From an uncultured Candidatus Binatia bacterium (GTDB taxonomy: Bacteria > Desulfobacterota > Binatia > UBA9968 > JAJDTQ01), in the NCBI GenBank assembly GCA_958295985.1, contig OY282432.1, positions 1,116,001 to 1,180,000 on the forward strand: a DNA stretch of 64,000 bases, read 5' to 3'. Below, one piece after another: positions 17,053 to 26,143 of this stretch (positions within the stretch are counted from its first letter, which is position 1; each line of letters opens with the position of its first letter). The notes below the pieces were generated by a model. That model had not been told where the DNA came from, ran no database searches, and saw nothing but the letters and a program-made list of their open reading frames with translations. Position numbers and translations under genes: made by a program.

Positions 17053-18138
17053 TTAGGGTCGATCCCTGGATTCGAGCCATCGCCGGATCAGCGGAAAAAC
17101 ATCGTCCCGGGCGTTCTTGCCGAGGATCAGGTCGAGGTGGCCGTAGCGGATGTCCTCGTCGGGGTCCGACCAGAAGATCATGAGGTCCCGGTCCTTCGAG
17201 GCAAGCTCCGAGTAGACCTTCTTCAGGGCTTCCGGCGGAGCGATGGGGTCGGCCGCACCCCCTATCAGCAGGACCGGGATGCGGATCCTGGAAAGCGTAT
17301 CCCGGTAGCTGGATGCGCCGTCGGCGGAGACGAACTCGTCTTTGTCCACCGTTGTGACCAGTTGCTCCAGGACACCGGGGTTGACCGGGATCAGGAGGGT
17401 TTCCAGCAACGCGTCTCTGACCCGCGGCGTGACGTTCTCGGGGTTGTAGAGCGAGTCCTCGAACCCGGGAATCAGGAAGAGAAGCCGGTTCAGCCCGGAC
17501 GAATTCCAATGGAGGAGGGCGTTCCGCAGGACCGGTTGGCGGTCGAGCTTGAGCAGGATGTCGAGCCAGTCCTGCTCGCGGCTGTCGAAGGACATGGGCG
17601 CGGCGATGCCGACGATCCCGGCGACGCCGTGATCACGGGCCTTGCCGGCATGGGCGAAGGCCAGGGCCCCGCCCAGCTCGTAACCCACCACGAAGACCTC
17701 GGCGCTGCCGGTGGTCTTCTTGACGTACTCGATGACCGCGGGAAGGTCGTCTTTCACGATGTCGTCCAGGGTCCAGGGCTTTTGGCCCCAACCCAGAGGG
17801 TTGAGGCTCCGGCCGGTGCCTCGCAACGACAGGTTCCAGACGTCGAACCCTGCCTCGGCCAGGTACTCCGCCAGGCTGGCGCGGCCGAAGTCGAGGAAGC
17901 GGCTGTCCACCAGCAGGCCGTGGATGAGGATGACGGGTCGTGGGTGCCGTACGTTCTTGTTGAGACGGAAACGCTTGGCGGAGAGCTCGAACTTCGTGTC
18001 GGTGACGGCCCAGTGACGCTCCGAGGCCACGAACTCGTCGTCCAGCGAGGCCGCGGCCACCGGCCCCGGCAAGAGACACGACAGAGCCGCCACGAGGCAG
18101 GAGCAGAAAGACCGGTATGTCAGAGCAATACGTGTCAT
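17053..18138 (-). CDS. exported alpha/beta hydrolase-fold protein lacking Ser nucleophile
   Basis: 361 aa from the ATG at 18138, giving a clear signal peptide (TYRSFCSCLVAALSCLL, then PGPVAA); a GTG at 18165 is possible. The fold matches PhaC/lipase-type proteins: PRPVILIHGLLVDSRFL (oxyanion region), FDVWNLSLRGTGRS, acid loop GGAADPIAP and His loop RYGHLDLILG. The nucleophile elbow reads VVGYELGGAL: Glu stands where Ser (lipases) or Cys (PhaC, GYCLGG) should be (codon GAG at 17679-17677). It may be non-catalytic, or use another residue. Confidence 0.8.
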   Translation of the reverse strand: MTRIALTYRSFCSCLVAALSCLLPGPVAAASLDDEFVASERHWAVTDTKFELSAKRFRLNKNVRHPRPVILIHGLLVDSRFLDFGRASLAEYLAEAGFDVWNLSLRGTGRSLNPLGWGQKPWTLDDIVKDDLPAVIEYVKKTTGSAEVFVVGYELGGALAFAHAGKARDHGVAGIVGIAAPMSFDSREQDWLDILLKLDRQPVLRNALLHWNSSGLNRLLFLIPGFEDSLYNPENVTPRVRDALLETLLIPVNPGVLEQLVTTVDKDEFVSADGASSYRDTLSRIRIPVLLIGGAADPIAPPEALKKVYSELASKDRDLMIFWSDPDEDIRYGHLDLILGKNARDDVFPLIRRWLESRDRP

Positions 18139-18190
18139 CACCGCGAGATTCGCATGATTGACCACTCCCCCGGGACCTGACGAGAAAGTG

Positions 18191-18823
18191 TTATCCGGGC
18201 CTGTAGTGGACCACCCGCAACGGCTTCAAGTTCCCGGAGTTGCAGGGATTGAGCACCTGGGGGCAATTCGACCCGGCCACCAGGACATCCATGTCGGCCC
18301 TGAAGTCGATGTAATCGCCCGCCCTGGATTTCGGCGTCTCGATGGAGAACGTCCCGTCAGCCTGGATGGGGCAATTCATGAAGACGTTCATGTTGTAGGG
18401 TATGTCTTTCCATGCAAGTCCCCACGGTTCGAGAGCGGCGACGAAGTTGTCCCGGCAATTGGCAGTGCCCGGAACATCGTAGCGGTATTCGTTGGTGTAG
18501 CGCGAGCAGGCCCCGGCGAGCATGTCGTGGGTGCCGCAAGTGTCCGCCACGATCGTCATGAGCTTGCCGGCTTTATCCGAGAACAGGGTGTAGCCGACCT
18601 TCGGATAAATCTGCTTGTTGAGGTTCAGTGTGTTCTCCGGGGAGAGTCTTTCATCCAGGTCATTCAGATTGAAAGCCAGGAAATCCATCACCTGCTGCCC
18701 CTCGATATCGACGATTCGGAACACCTCTCCTTCCCGGACTTCCCGGGCGCAATGCCCGCTCGGTTCGATGATCCTGTCCTCGATGATTTCTCCGGGAATC
18801 TTGTCTGCATCAGTGCTCATCAT
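18191..18823 (-). CDS. DUF1989 (urea carboxylase-associated) family protein
   Basis: 210 aa from tandem ATGs at 18823/18820 with RBS GGGAGGGG. Family motifs: EGEVFRIVDIEGQQVMDFLA, the RLSPENTLNLN segment, THDMLAGACSRYTNEY and the ending NMNVFMNCPIQADG with Cys residues that may bind a metal. Members accompany urea carboxylase/allophanate hydrolase, but neither is nearby; biochemical role unknown. Confidence 0.85.
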   Translation of the reverse strand: MMSTDADKIPGEIIEDRIIEPSGHCAREVREGEVFRIVDIEGQQVMDFLAFNLNDLDERLSPENTLNLNKQIYPKVGYTLFSDKAGKLMTIVADTCGTHDMLAGACSRYTNEYRYDVPGTANCRDNFVAALEPWGLAWKDIPYNMNVFMNCPIQADGTFSIETPKSRAGDYIDFRADMDVLVAGSNCPQVLNPCNSGNLKPLRVVHYRPG

Positions 18824-18875
18824 TGCCCCTCCCTGAATCCGGTGTCCACGGTACTTCACCGTACTTAATCTGTGC

Positions 18876-19640
18876 TCATGGCCCTTCTTCGTCCCGTCCT
18901 GCGCGGCCTTCGACCGTCCGATCGCCGTTTCTCATCCTCTTGTACACACTATAGGCAACGCTGCCCAACAATATCACCATCATGGCCATTACGGGCGGAT
19001 GGAGAAGCCAGCCCGTGCCGTAGGCGCCGAGCGAGATCCCGAGGTACCTCTCCGCAAGGCGCCCCAAGACGAGGCCGAGCACGAACGGAGCCCTCGGCCA
19101 TCCGAAAAGGACCATGAAATAGCCCAGCACGCCGAAAACACAGGCCACCACGATATCCGCGAAATCGTTGTTTGCCGAAAAGGCGCCAAGGAATACGAAC
19201 ACGATCAGGAAAGGAATGAGCAGATGTCCCCGCACGAAGGTGAGCCAGGTCCACGATCTCGGGAATGGCAAAGAGCCCCACGACGACGGGCGCCAGACTC
19301 AATCCCTCCCAGAGGTAGATGGTCCCCATGGTATAGCGAAGTGTCCCCGTATGATCTTCGATGCCAACGGCGGAGATTGCGAGGCCGATACCGCCGGCCA
19401 GGACGCCTTTGCTGAGCGAAGAACTGCTCAGAGTGGCGAGAAACGTGATTCCCAGGATGGTGAGCATGAAAAGCTCGGGTGCTCCGAAGAACAGGACGAG
19501 AGGCCGCATGATCGGGATCGAGACGGCCAGAATCACGGCGCCTTCGAGCCCGGCCACGAGTGAGCTCATGAGAGCCGCCCCCAGAGCCCTTCCCGGGCAT
19601 TGTTTACGATGGCCGCCGGCATCCTGACCCGGAAAAGTAT
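18876..19640 (-). pseudogene. tctA: tctA remnant (tripartite tricarboxylate transporter)
   Basis: Two frames together hold pieces of the roughly 500-aa TctA membrane subunit. One frame (from about 19600 to 19245) has SIPIMRPLVLFFGAPELFML, SSSLSKGVLAGGIGLAISAV and LWEGLSLAPVVVGLFAIPE. The other (19245 to 18876) has the C-terminal LIPFLIVFVFLGAFS, GYFMVLFGWPRAPFVLG and GRLAERYLGISL. The N-terminal about 120 residues and about 150 in the middle are missing. No tctB or tctC is present. It lies between a DUF1989 gene and a divergent hydrolase gene. Confidence 0.8.
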
Positions 19641-19778
19641 TGTGTGTCCGGGCCGCCGGCGCCCTTTCGTTCCCGGCCATTGATTACGGCGGAGGCGATT
19701 GTATATAGACCTGTGCAAAAGGGTCAAGGGCGGTCGGGGCAGGAGACGCCGCGGAGCACGGCGAGGGGGAAACGCACC

Positions 19779-20990
19779 ATGCGCGCGAGTACCGAGAGGA
19801 AGACGAAACGCTGGCAGGAACAGCGCTGGATACTGGATCAGGTCATCAAGGTAAGCGGCCTCGACTTCGATCAGGGCCGCTCGGGCAAGATGCTGCGGAA
19901 CTGCGGCCCGGGCATCGCCGGGGAACTGCGGGGGATCGGGCAGAGGGTGCAGAAGTTCACGGACTTCCCGCGGGAGTTCTCCCATGCCGCCCGGAAGCGG
20001 GAGCAACAGGGGCGGGCCGCCGAAGCGCTGGGACACACCGTGGAGGCGCGTGAGCACTACTACGTGGCGGCCACTTACTACACCGCGGCCCAGTGGGGTA
20101 TTTTCGAGGTCGGCAACCCGCAACGGACGGCCTGGGCGGAGAGCAAGCGGGAGTGCTACGACCGCTATATCCGGTTCGCCGATCATCCCATCGAACGGGT
20201 GGATCTCCCCGTGCCCGGCGGGCAGATGGCGGCGTTGCTGCACCTGCCGCACAAGCCGGCGCCGGGTGAGCGGCTGCCGTGCATCCTCTACCAGCCGGGC
20301 ATGGACGGGGTGAAGGAAGACAACCCGCTTATGGGCGACCCGTTGCTTCAGCGGGGACTCGCCATCCTTTCCATCGACGGTCCGGGCCAGGGCGAGACCC
20401 GTGAGCGTGGCATCACGGTCACCGCCTCCAACTGCGAGGACGGCGCCAGGGCGGCCTGCGCCTACCTCAAGACCCGCCCGGAGATCGACAGCGACCGGAT
20501 GGCCATCTACGGCTCCAGCATGGGTTCCTACTGGGGCACGCGCATGGCGGCCGCCGAGCCCGGCTTCAAGGCCTGCGCCGTGGCCGGCGTGTGCATGGAA
20601 CCCACCCAGTACACCATCTTCAACACCGCGGCCCCGACCTTCAAGCTCAACTACATGTACATGGCCGGCTACGACGATGAGGCGAAGTTCGACGAGTTCT
20701 GCAAGACGCTGACCCTGGAAGGGATCGCGGCGAGGATCCGCTGCCCTTACCTGGTGGCGGCGGGGGAAGACGACGAACTCTGTCCCATCGAGTTCGTCTA
20801 CCAGGTCATGGACGAGGCCACCTGCCCCAAGGTCCTCTACGTCTACGAGGGCGAGCGCCATTCCATCCGCAACCCCGCGGCGCGCACCATCATCGTGGAC
20901 TGGCTCAAGGACTGCCTCGACGGCAAGCCGGTGGCGTCGGAAAAGGTCTACGTCGAGTCGAGCGGCAGGGAGACCCGGACCCCGTTCTGA
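19779..20990 (+). CDS. alpha/beta hydrolase, FrsA/DHPON-hydrolase type
   Basis: 403 aa from the ATG at 19779, RBS GAGGGGGA. An N-terminal helical segment (to about residue 140) precedes an alpha/beta hydrolase core: oxyanion LYQPGMDG, SIDGPGQGE, nucleophile Ser247 in YGSSMGSYWG, acid in AAGEDDELCP, His in EGERHSIRN. The layout matches 2,6-dihydropseudooxynicotine hydrolase and FrsA-like proteins, which include C-C bond hydrolases of N-heterocycle catabolism. First gene of the catabolic region; no partner overlaps it. Substrate inferred only. Confidence 0.8.
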   Translation: MRASTERKTKRWQEQRWILDQVIKVSGLDFDQGRSGKMLRNCGPGIAGELRGIGQRVQKFTDFPREFSHAARKREQQGRAAEALGHTVEAREHYYVAATYYTAAQWGIFEVGNPQRTAWAESKRECYDRYIRFADHPIERVDLPVPGGQMAALLHLPHKPAPGERLPCILYQPGMDGVKEDNPLMGDPLLQRGLAILSIDGPGQGETRERGITVTASNCEDGARAACAYLKTRPEIDSDRMAIYGSSMGSYWGTRMAAAEPGFKACAVAGVCMEPTQYTIFNTAAPTFKLNYMYMAGYDDEAKFDEFCKTLTLEGIAARIRCPYLVAAGEDDELCPIEFVYQVMDEATCPKVLYVYEGERHSIRNPAARTIIVDWLKDCLDGKPVASEKVYVESSGRETRTPF

Positions 20991-21164
20991 CGCCGGGACC
21001 GTGCAGTCCGCGTTCCTTGACAGGGTTCCGCGAACGTGATTGATTCTGCCTCGGCCTTCGACTGACGAAATGCGCCGTCAAACGGACCCTTTCGACCCGT
21101 TCTGAAGCTAGTTCCGGCCAAGTCCCGCGGGCTGCCAACCAAAACCACGAGGAGAGTTTGTTCG

Positions 21165-22622
21165 ATGCAGATGTTCATTGCAGGTGAGTATACGGATACG
21201 GCAAGCGGCGAGACCACCGCCATCCACGACCCCGCCACCGGCGAGTTGGTGGACACCGTCCCCAAGGGGACGGCGGAAGACGTGAAGAGGGCCGTGGCGG
21301 CCGCGCAGGAGGCGGCGGTGGAATGGGGCAGGTTTTCTCCGCCGAAGCGCGGCGCCTGCCTGTCCGAGGCCGCGCGTCTCGTGCTGGAGAACGAGAAGGA
21401 GCTCACGCAGTTGCTCACCAAAGAGCAGGGCAAGGCGCTGCGTGAGTCGGTGCTGGAGATCCGCCGCTTCGCCCACACCCTGGAGCACTACGCCGGCATG
21501 GCCAAGACCCTGCGCGGCGGCTACGTGAAGCTCGACGACGGTCGCTACGGCCTCATCATGAGCAAGCCCATGGGCGTGGTGGGCTCCATCGTGCCGTGGA
21601 ACTTTCCGGTGTCGTTGATGGGCAACAAGGTGGGTCCGGCGCTGCTCGCCGGCAACGCCATGGTCATCAAGCCCGCCGGCACCACGCCGCTGGCCGCGAC
21701 CCGGTGCGTCGAGCTGGTGCAGCAGGCGGGGCTGCCGAAGGGAACCATCAACATGGTGACCGGGCCGGGCGGGGTCGTGGGCGAGGAGATCCTCAGGAAC
21801 CCGACCATCCGCAAGGTGGGCTTCACCGGCGCCACCGATACCGGCAAGCGGGTCATGGAGGTGGCCGCCCAGGAGGTGAAGCGAGTCACCCTGGAGCTGG
21901 GCGGCAGCGACCCCATGATCGTGTGCGACGACGCTAATATCGACCGGGCGGTGAGCGCGGCCTCGGTGGGCCGTTTCTTCAACTGCGGCCAGGCTTGCCT
22001 GGCGGTCAAGCGCCTCTACCTCTACGACAAGATCGCTGACGAGTTCATCGAAAAGCTGGTGGAGAAGGTCCGCAAGCTGCGGGTGGGCAACGGCCTGACC
22101 CGCGGCACCATGCTCGGACCGCTGCACACCAAGGCGCAGCGCGAGGAGGTGGAGGAGCAGGTGGCGGACGCGGTGCAGCGGGGCGCCAAGGTGCTGGTGG
22201 GCGGCGACCGCCCCGCCGGCGACGAGTACGACAAGGGCAACTTCCTGAATCCCGCGGTCGTGGTGGACGTCGACCCCGAGTCCAAGCTGCTGACCGACGA
22301 GGTGTTCGGCCCGGCGTTGCCGGTGGTGCGGGTCAAGAACCTCGAGGACGCCCTGACGCAGGCCAACGATTCCATCTTCGGCCTGGGCTCCTCGGTCTGG
22401 ACCCAGGACATCGACAAGGCCATGTACGCGGCCGAGAAGCTCGACGCCGGGTATACCTGGGTCAACTCCGCGCAGATCATCTACGACGAGCTGCCCTTCG
22501 GCGGCGTGAAGCAGAGCGGCGTCGGCAAGGAGCACGGCAACGAGGCGGTGGAGCACTACAGCGAGGTCAAGTCCGTGGTCGTGGCCACGGAGCAACGGTC
22601 GGAGATGGTGGGCGGCGAATAG
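21165..22622 (+). CDS. NAD(P)-dependent aldehyde dehydrogenase
   Basis: 485 aa, standard ALDH. Cofactor-contact PWNFPVSLM and KPAGTTPLAAT, the FTGATDTGK glycine loop, catalytic Glu in LELGGSDP and catalytic Cys in FNCGQACLAVKR, and the C-terminal PFGGVKQSGVGKE are all seen. Belongs to the broad succinate-semialdehyde/benzaldehyde/betaine-aldehyde group. It lies 69 bp ahead of a CoA-ligase gene, suggesting aldehyde to acid to acyl-CoA conversion in one unit. Confidence 0.93.
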   Translation: MQMFIAGEYTDTASGETTAIHDPATGELVDTVPKGTAEDVKRAVAAAQEAAVEWGRFSPPKRGACLSEAARLVLENEKELTQLLTKEQGKALRESVLEIRRFAHTLEHYAGMAKTLRGGYVKLDDGRYGLIMSKPMGVVGSIVPWNFPVSLMGNKVGPALLAGNAMVIKPAGTTPLAATRCVELVQQAGLPKGTINMVTGPGGVVGEEILRNPTIRKVGFTGATDTGKRVMEVAAQEVKRVTLELGGSDPMIVCDDANIDRAVSAASVGRFFNCGQACLAVKRLYLYDKIADEFIEKLVEKVRKLRVGNGLTRGTMLGPLHTKAQREEVEEQVADAVQRGAKVLVGGDRPAGDEYDKGNFLNPAVVVDVDPESKLLTDEVFGPALPVVRVKNLEDALTQANDSIFGLGSSVWTQDIDKAMYAAEKLDAGYTWVNSAQIIYDELPFGGVKQSGVGKEHGNEAVEHYSEVKSVVVATEQRSEMVGGE

Positions 22623-22691
22623 GCCGAACCCGGATCGGTGCCCGCTGCCGCGGTCCGGCAGGGGAACGGGTCCGCGCGACTCGGGAAAAGC

Positions 22692-24245
22692 ATGAGCGCT
22701 CCGCGACTCGAACTGCCGGATCCCTACAACGCGGCCACCACGTTCGTCGACGACAACGTCACCGCGGGCCGCGCCGAGCGCACGGCGATCCTGTACGAGG
22801 ATCAGCGGTTCACCTACCGGCAGGTTCAGGAGGCGGTGAACCGGGCCGGGAACGCGCTTCGCGGCCTCGGCCTGGACACCGAGCAGCGGGTCCTGCTGGT
22901 GCTTCCCGATTGCCCGCAGTTCGCTTTCAGCTTCTTCGGCGCCATCAAGGCCGGCGCCGTACCCATTCCGGTGAATCCCTGGATGAAGGCCGGGGACTAC
23001 GAGTATCTCCTCAACGACAGCCGCGCTCGCATCGTTGTGGTGCACGAATCCGCGTTGCCCGAGATCGAGGCCATCAGCCAACGGCCGCGCCACCTGCGGC
23101 ACGTGGTGGTGGTGGGAACGCCCCGGGGAGAGGCTGCGGCGTGGGACGCCCTGCTGGAGGGCCAGTCCGCCGAGCTCGAAGCGGAGCCCACGGGACGCGA
23201 CGACGTCGTCATGTGGAACTACACCTCGGGCAGCACCGGCAACCCCAAGGGCGCCGTCCACCTCCAGCACGACATGATCACCATTACGGACCTGTTCGTG
23301 GAGCCCGTGCTCGGCATGACCGAGGACGACGTCTGCTTTTCCGCGTCCAAGCTGTTCTTTTCCTACGGGTTGGGCAACTCCCTCTACTTCCCCTTCCGGT
23401 TCGGCGCCGCCGGCGTGCTGTGGCCCGAACGGCCGGACCCGGAAGGGATCCTCCGGACCATCGAGCGGTACCGCCCGACCTTCTTCTTCTCGGTGCCGAC
23501 GCTCTACGCGCGCATGCTGCGGGTGGAGGAGGAGTACGACCTCAGCTCCCTGAGGATCTGCCTGTCCTCGGGAGAGCCGCTGCCGCCCGCCCTCTTCCAT
23601 CAGTGGCGGGAGAAGGTCGGCGTGGAGCTGCTGGACGTGGTGGGCTCGACCGAAGCCACCCACGACTTCCTGGCCAACCGTCCGGGGCGGGCCAGGGCAG
23701 GGAGCAGCGGCGAGGTGACGCCGGCCTTCGTGGCCAAGGTCGTGGATGACGAGGGCCGGGAGGTGCCCAACGGGCAGGTGGGAAACCTGTACGTCAGCGG
23801 CGACGCTACCGCGCCCTGCTACTGGAACAAGCACGAACAGACCCAGCGCACCATGGTCGGGGAGTGGCTCAAGACCGGCGACACGTATTACCGGGACGGC
23901 GACGGCTATTTCTGGTACTGTGGCCGCTCCGACGACATGCTCAAGGTGGGCGGCCTGTGGGTCTCGCCCATCGAGGTGGAGAACGCGCTGATGGAGCATC
24001 CGGCGGTGCTCGAAGCGGCGGTGACCGGGGAGGCCGACGGCGACGGCCTCATCAAGCCCAAGGCCTACGTCATCCTCAAGACCGAACACCGCGGCGCCGA
24101 CGGGCTGGGCCAGGAGCTGCAGGACTTCGTCAAGGGCAGTCTGGAGCCGTACAAGTACCCGCGCTGGGTGGAGTTCGTGGACGACCTGCCCAAGACCGTC
24201 ACGGGCAAGATACAGCGGTTCAAGCTAAGAGAGGGGAATCCGTGA
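22692..24245 (+). CDS. benzoate-CoA ligase-like AMP-forming enzyme
   Basis: 517 aa from the ATG at 22692. ANL superfamily. Opening LPDPYNAATTFVDDNVTAGR is typical of benzoate- and 4-hydroxybenzoate-CoA ligases. P-loop YTSGSTGNPKGAVH, SSGEPLPPAL, VVGSTEATHDFLAN (A5), LKTGDTYYRDGDG (A7), GRSDDMLKVGGLWVSP (A8) and the adenylation Lys in TVTGKIQRFKLRE. Likely activates an aromatic carboxylate with CoA. A class II aldolase gene follows 31 bp later. Confidence 0.88.
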   Translation: MSAPRLELPDPYNAATTFVDDNVTAGRAERTAILYEDQRFTYRQVQEAVNRAGNALRGLGLDTEQRVLLVLPDCPQFAFSFFGAIKAGAVPIPVNPWMKAGDYEYLLNDSRARIVVVHESALPEIEAISQRPRHLRHVVVVGTPRGEAAAWDALLEGQSAELEAEPTGRDDVVMWNYTSGSTGNPKGAVHLQHDMITITDLFVEPVLGMTEDDVCFSASKLFFSYGLGNSLYFPFRFGAAGVLWPERPDPEGILRTIERYRPTFFFSVPTLYARMLRVEEEYDLSSLRICLSSGEPLPPALFHQWREKVGVELLDVVGSTEATHDFLANRPGRARAGSSGEVTPAFVAKVVDDEGREVPNGQVGNLYVSGDATAPCYWNKHEQTQRTMVGEWLKTGDTYYRDGDGYFWYCGRSDDMLKVGGLWVSPIEVENALMEHPAVLEAAVTGEADGDGLIKPKAYVILKTEHRGADGLGQELQDFVKGSLEPYKYPRWVEFVDDLPKTVTGKIQRFKLREGNP

Positions 24246-24276
24246 TCATCGGATCACGGGCCTCATCGGGGGTTTC

Positions 24277-24978
24277 ATGGACGACTTGGTAGCGCTGAGA
24301 GACAAGGTGGCCATCTCGTGCAACATCCTGGCCATCGAAGGGCACTGGGACAATATCCTGGGGCACGTGTCGGCCCGGGTGCCGGGCGAGGACGCCATAT
24401 TGATGAAGCCCCACAGCTACGGCTTCGAGGAGATCCGCCCGTACCACATCATCAAGGTGGACTTCGACGGCAACAAGATCGAGGGCGATTACGAACGCCA
24501 CTCCGAGGTGTTCATCCACACCGAGATCTACCGGGCGCGCCCGGATGTCCATTGCGTCATCCACAGCCATCCGCCTTACGCCACGGCTTTCGGCTCCTTG
24601 AGACAGCGTCTACGTCCCGTAAGCCACGAGGGCTCGATCTTCAGCGAGGGGCTGCCGCTCTTCGACTACACCACCATCCTGATCCGGACGCCGGAGCTGG
24701 GGGTGGAACTCGCCAAAAAGCTGGAAGGGCACCGGGCCGTGCTGATGAAGAACCACGGCTCCACCGTCGTGGCCGAATCGGTGGAGACCGCCACCCTGTA
24801 CGCAATTTTTCTGGAAAAGGCCTGCCGCATCCAGCTCCTGGCCGGCGCCGCCGGAGACCCCACCTGGAGCAGCGACGAGGAAGCGCGCGAGAAGTACGAT
24901 CAGATCTACACGCCGCACCGGCTGGGCAGCATGTGGGACTATTTCGTGCGGCGGGCGAAGCGGCTCGCCATCGACTGA
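24277..24978 (+). CDS. class II aldolase/adducin family protein
   Basis: 233 aa. Zn-binding HSHP in VHCVIHSHPPYA and the later His in LMKNHGSTVVA, with an Asp/Ser-containing loop. The fold of fuculose-aldolase-like enzymes; many in aromatic clusters act as decarboxylases or hydro-lyases rather than sugar aldolases. Runs between the CoA ligase and the dihydroxyphthalate-decarboxylase-like gene. Its substrate cannot be set from sequence. Confidence 0.85.
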   Translation: MDDLVALRDKVAISCNILAIEGHWDNILGHVSARVPGEDAILMKPHSYGFEEIRPYHIIKVDFDGNKIEGDYERHSEVFIHTEIYRARPDVHCVIHSHPPYATAFGSLRQRLRPVSHEGSIFSEGLPLFDYTTILIRTPELGVELAKKLEGHRAVLMKNHGSTVVAESVETATLYAIFLEKACRIQLLAGAAGDPTWSSDEEAREKYDQIYTPHRLGSMWDYFVRRAKRLAID

Positions 24979-25038
24979 ACGGATACCCCGCGCTGCCGGC
25001 CGGTGGGACTGTCCCGGCTGACAGCGCGGTGCGGACGC

Positions 25039-25061
25039 GGGCGGGTGTGAGACCCGCCCCT
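25039..25061. repeat. palindromic intergenic repeat, copy 1
   Basis: GGGCGGGT - GTGAG - ACCCGCCC hairpin (8-bp stem), followed by CTAC. The same core (GGGCGGGTTTCAAACCCGC and relatives) occurs at 33333-33354 and 34149-34168. Such palindromes are widely dispersed in some environmental genomes. Confidence 0.65.
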
Positions 25062-25129
25062 ACAACCTCGTATTCCCGCGGCGCCGGCTCCTGCGGCGTC
25101 CGGGCGCGTGAGACTGGGAGGTGAGAAAA

Positions 25130-26128
25130 ATGGCCGAGAAACTTCACTTGACACTGGCTTGCGGCGACTACGAGAGCATCCGTGCGCTCAAGGAGGGGAC
25201 GGTTCAGCCGGACGGCATCGAGCTCACCGTGCTGACCGACATGGACTCGTCCACGCGGCACTGGCGCGTGTCGCGTTTCCGCGAGTTCGACGTCGCCGAG
25301 CAATCGGGCTCGTCCTATCTGCTGGCCAAGGACAGGGGCGAGGCGGACGACCTCACTGCCATCCCGGTCTTTCTCCACCGCCGGTTCCGCCACGGCTTCA
25401 TCTTCATCAACGCCAACAAGGGCATCAGGGAACCCAAGGACCTCATCGGCAAGACGGTGGGTCTCAAGAACTGGCAGGCCACGGCGCTGCTGTGGATCCG
25501 CGGCACCCTGCAGGACGAGTACGGCGTCTCGTTCAAGGACCTGGAATGGCGCGCCGAGAAGGAAGAGGACGTACCCTTCGATCCGCCGGAAGGTCTCCGG
25601 ATGGAACGCCTTCCCAAGGGAAAGCGTGTAGAGGAGATGCTCGCCGAGGGCGAGTTGGACGCCGTCATCCACCCTGATATCCTGTCGCCGCTCCTGGACG
25701 GCGACACCCGGGTCGCACGGATCTTCGACGATCCCAAGCAGGTCGAGCTCGATTACTTCCGCCGCACCGGCATCTTTCCCATCATGCACACCACCGTCAT
25801 CAAGCAGGAGATCGTGGACAGACATCCCTGGGTGCCCATGAACATGATGGTGGCGTTCGAGAAGTCCAAGCAGGCAGCCTACCGGAGGATGGACAATCCC
25901 AGGGTCGTGCCGCTGGCGTTCTTCCGCGACTCCTGGGAGGAGCAGCTTGAGCTGCTCGGCTCCGACCCGTGGATCTACGGGCTCAACGACACCAACCGCC
26001 ACAACTTCGGCACGCTGGCGCGCTACTCCCGAGAGCAGGGCATGATCAAGAAGGAACCCGACGTGGACGGGCTCTTCCACGAAACCGTTCGCGGCGAGGA
26101 GTGGAAGCTGGCGCGCTCCCGCGGGTAA
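25130..26128 (+). CDS. 4,5-dihydroxyphthalate decarboxylase-like protein
   Basis: 332 aa from the ATG at 25130, RBS GGAGG. The opening LHLTLACGDYESIRALKEG and FREFDVAEQSGSSYLLAK, the central RHGFIFINANKGIREPKDL and KTVGLKNWQATALLW follow the Pht5/4,5-dihydroxyphthalate-decarboxylase family, which shares the periplasmic-binding-protein fold. There is no signal peptide, so an enzyme or a cytoplasmic binding role is more likely than an uptake protein. Mo-hydroxylase genes follow 15 bp later. Substrate unproven. Confidence 0.75.
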   Translation: MAEKLHLTLACGDYESIRALKEGTVQPDGIELTVLTDMDSSTRHWRVSRFREFDVAEQSGSSYLLAKDRGEADDLTAIPVFLHRRFRHGFIFINANKGIREPKDLIGKTVGLKNWQATALLWIRGTLQDEYGVSFKDLEWRAEKEEDVPFDPPEGLRMERLPKGKRVEEMLAEGELDAVIHPDILSPLLDGDTRVARIFDDPKQVELDYFRRTGIFPIMHTTVIKQEIVDRHPWVPMNMMVAFEKSKQAAYRRMDNPRVVPLAFFRDSWEEQLELLGSDPWIYGLNDTNRHNFGTLARYSREQGMIKKEPDVDGLFHETVRGEEWKLARSRG

Positions 26129-26143
26129 CGCGCACTCTTTCGA

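Noticed and set aside
21108-24089. 993-codon open frame on the minus strand
   Set aside because: It lies exactly opposite the aldehyde dehydrogenase and CoA-ligase genes. In GC-rich DNA with GC-biased third codon positions the antisense frame stays open; its product is His/Val/Gly-rich with no motifs.
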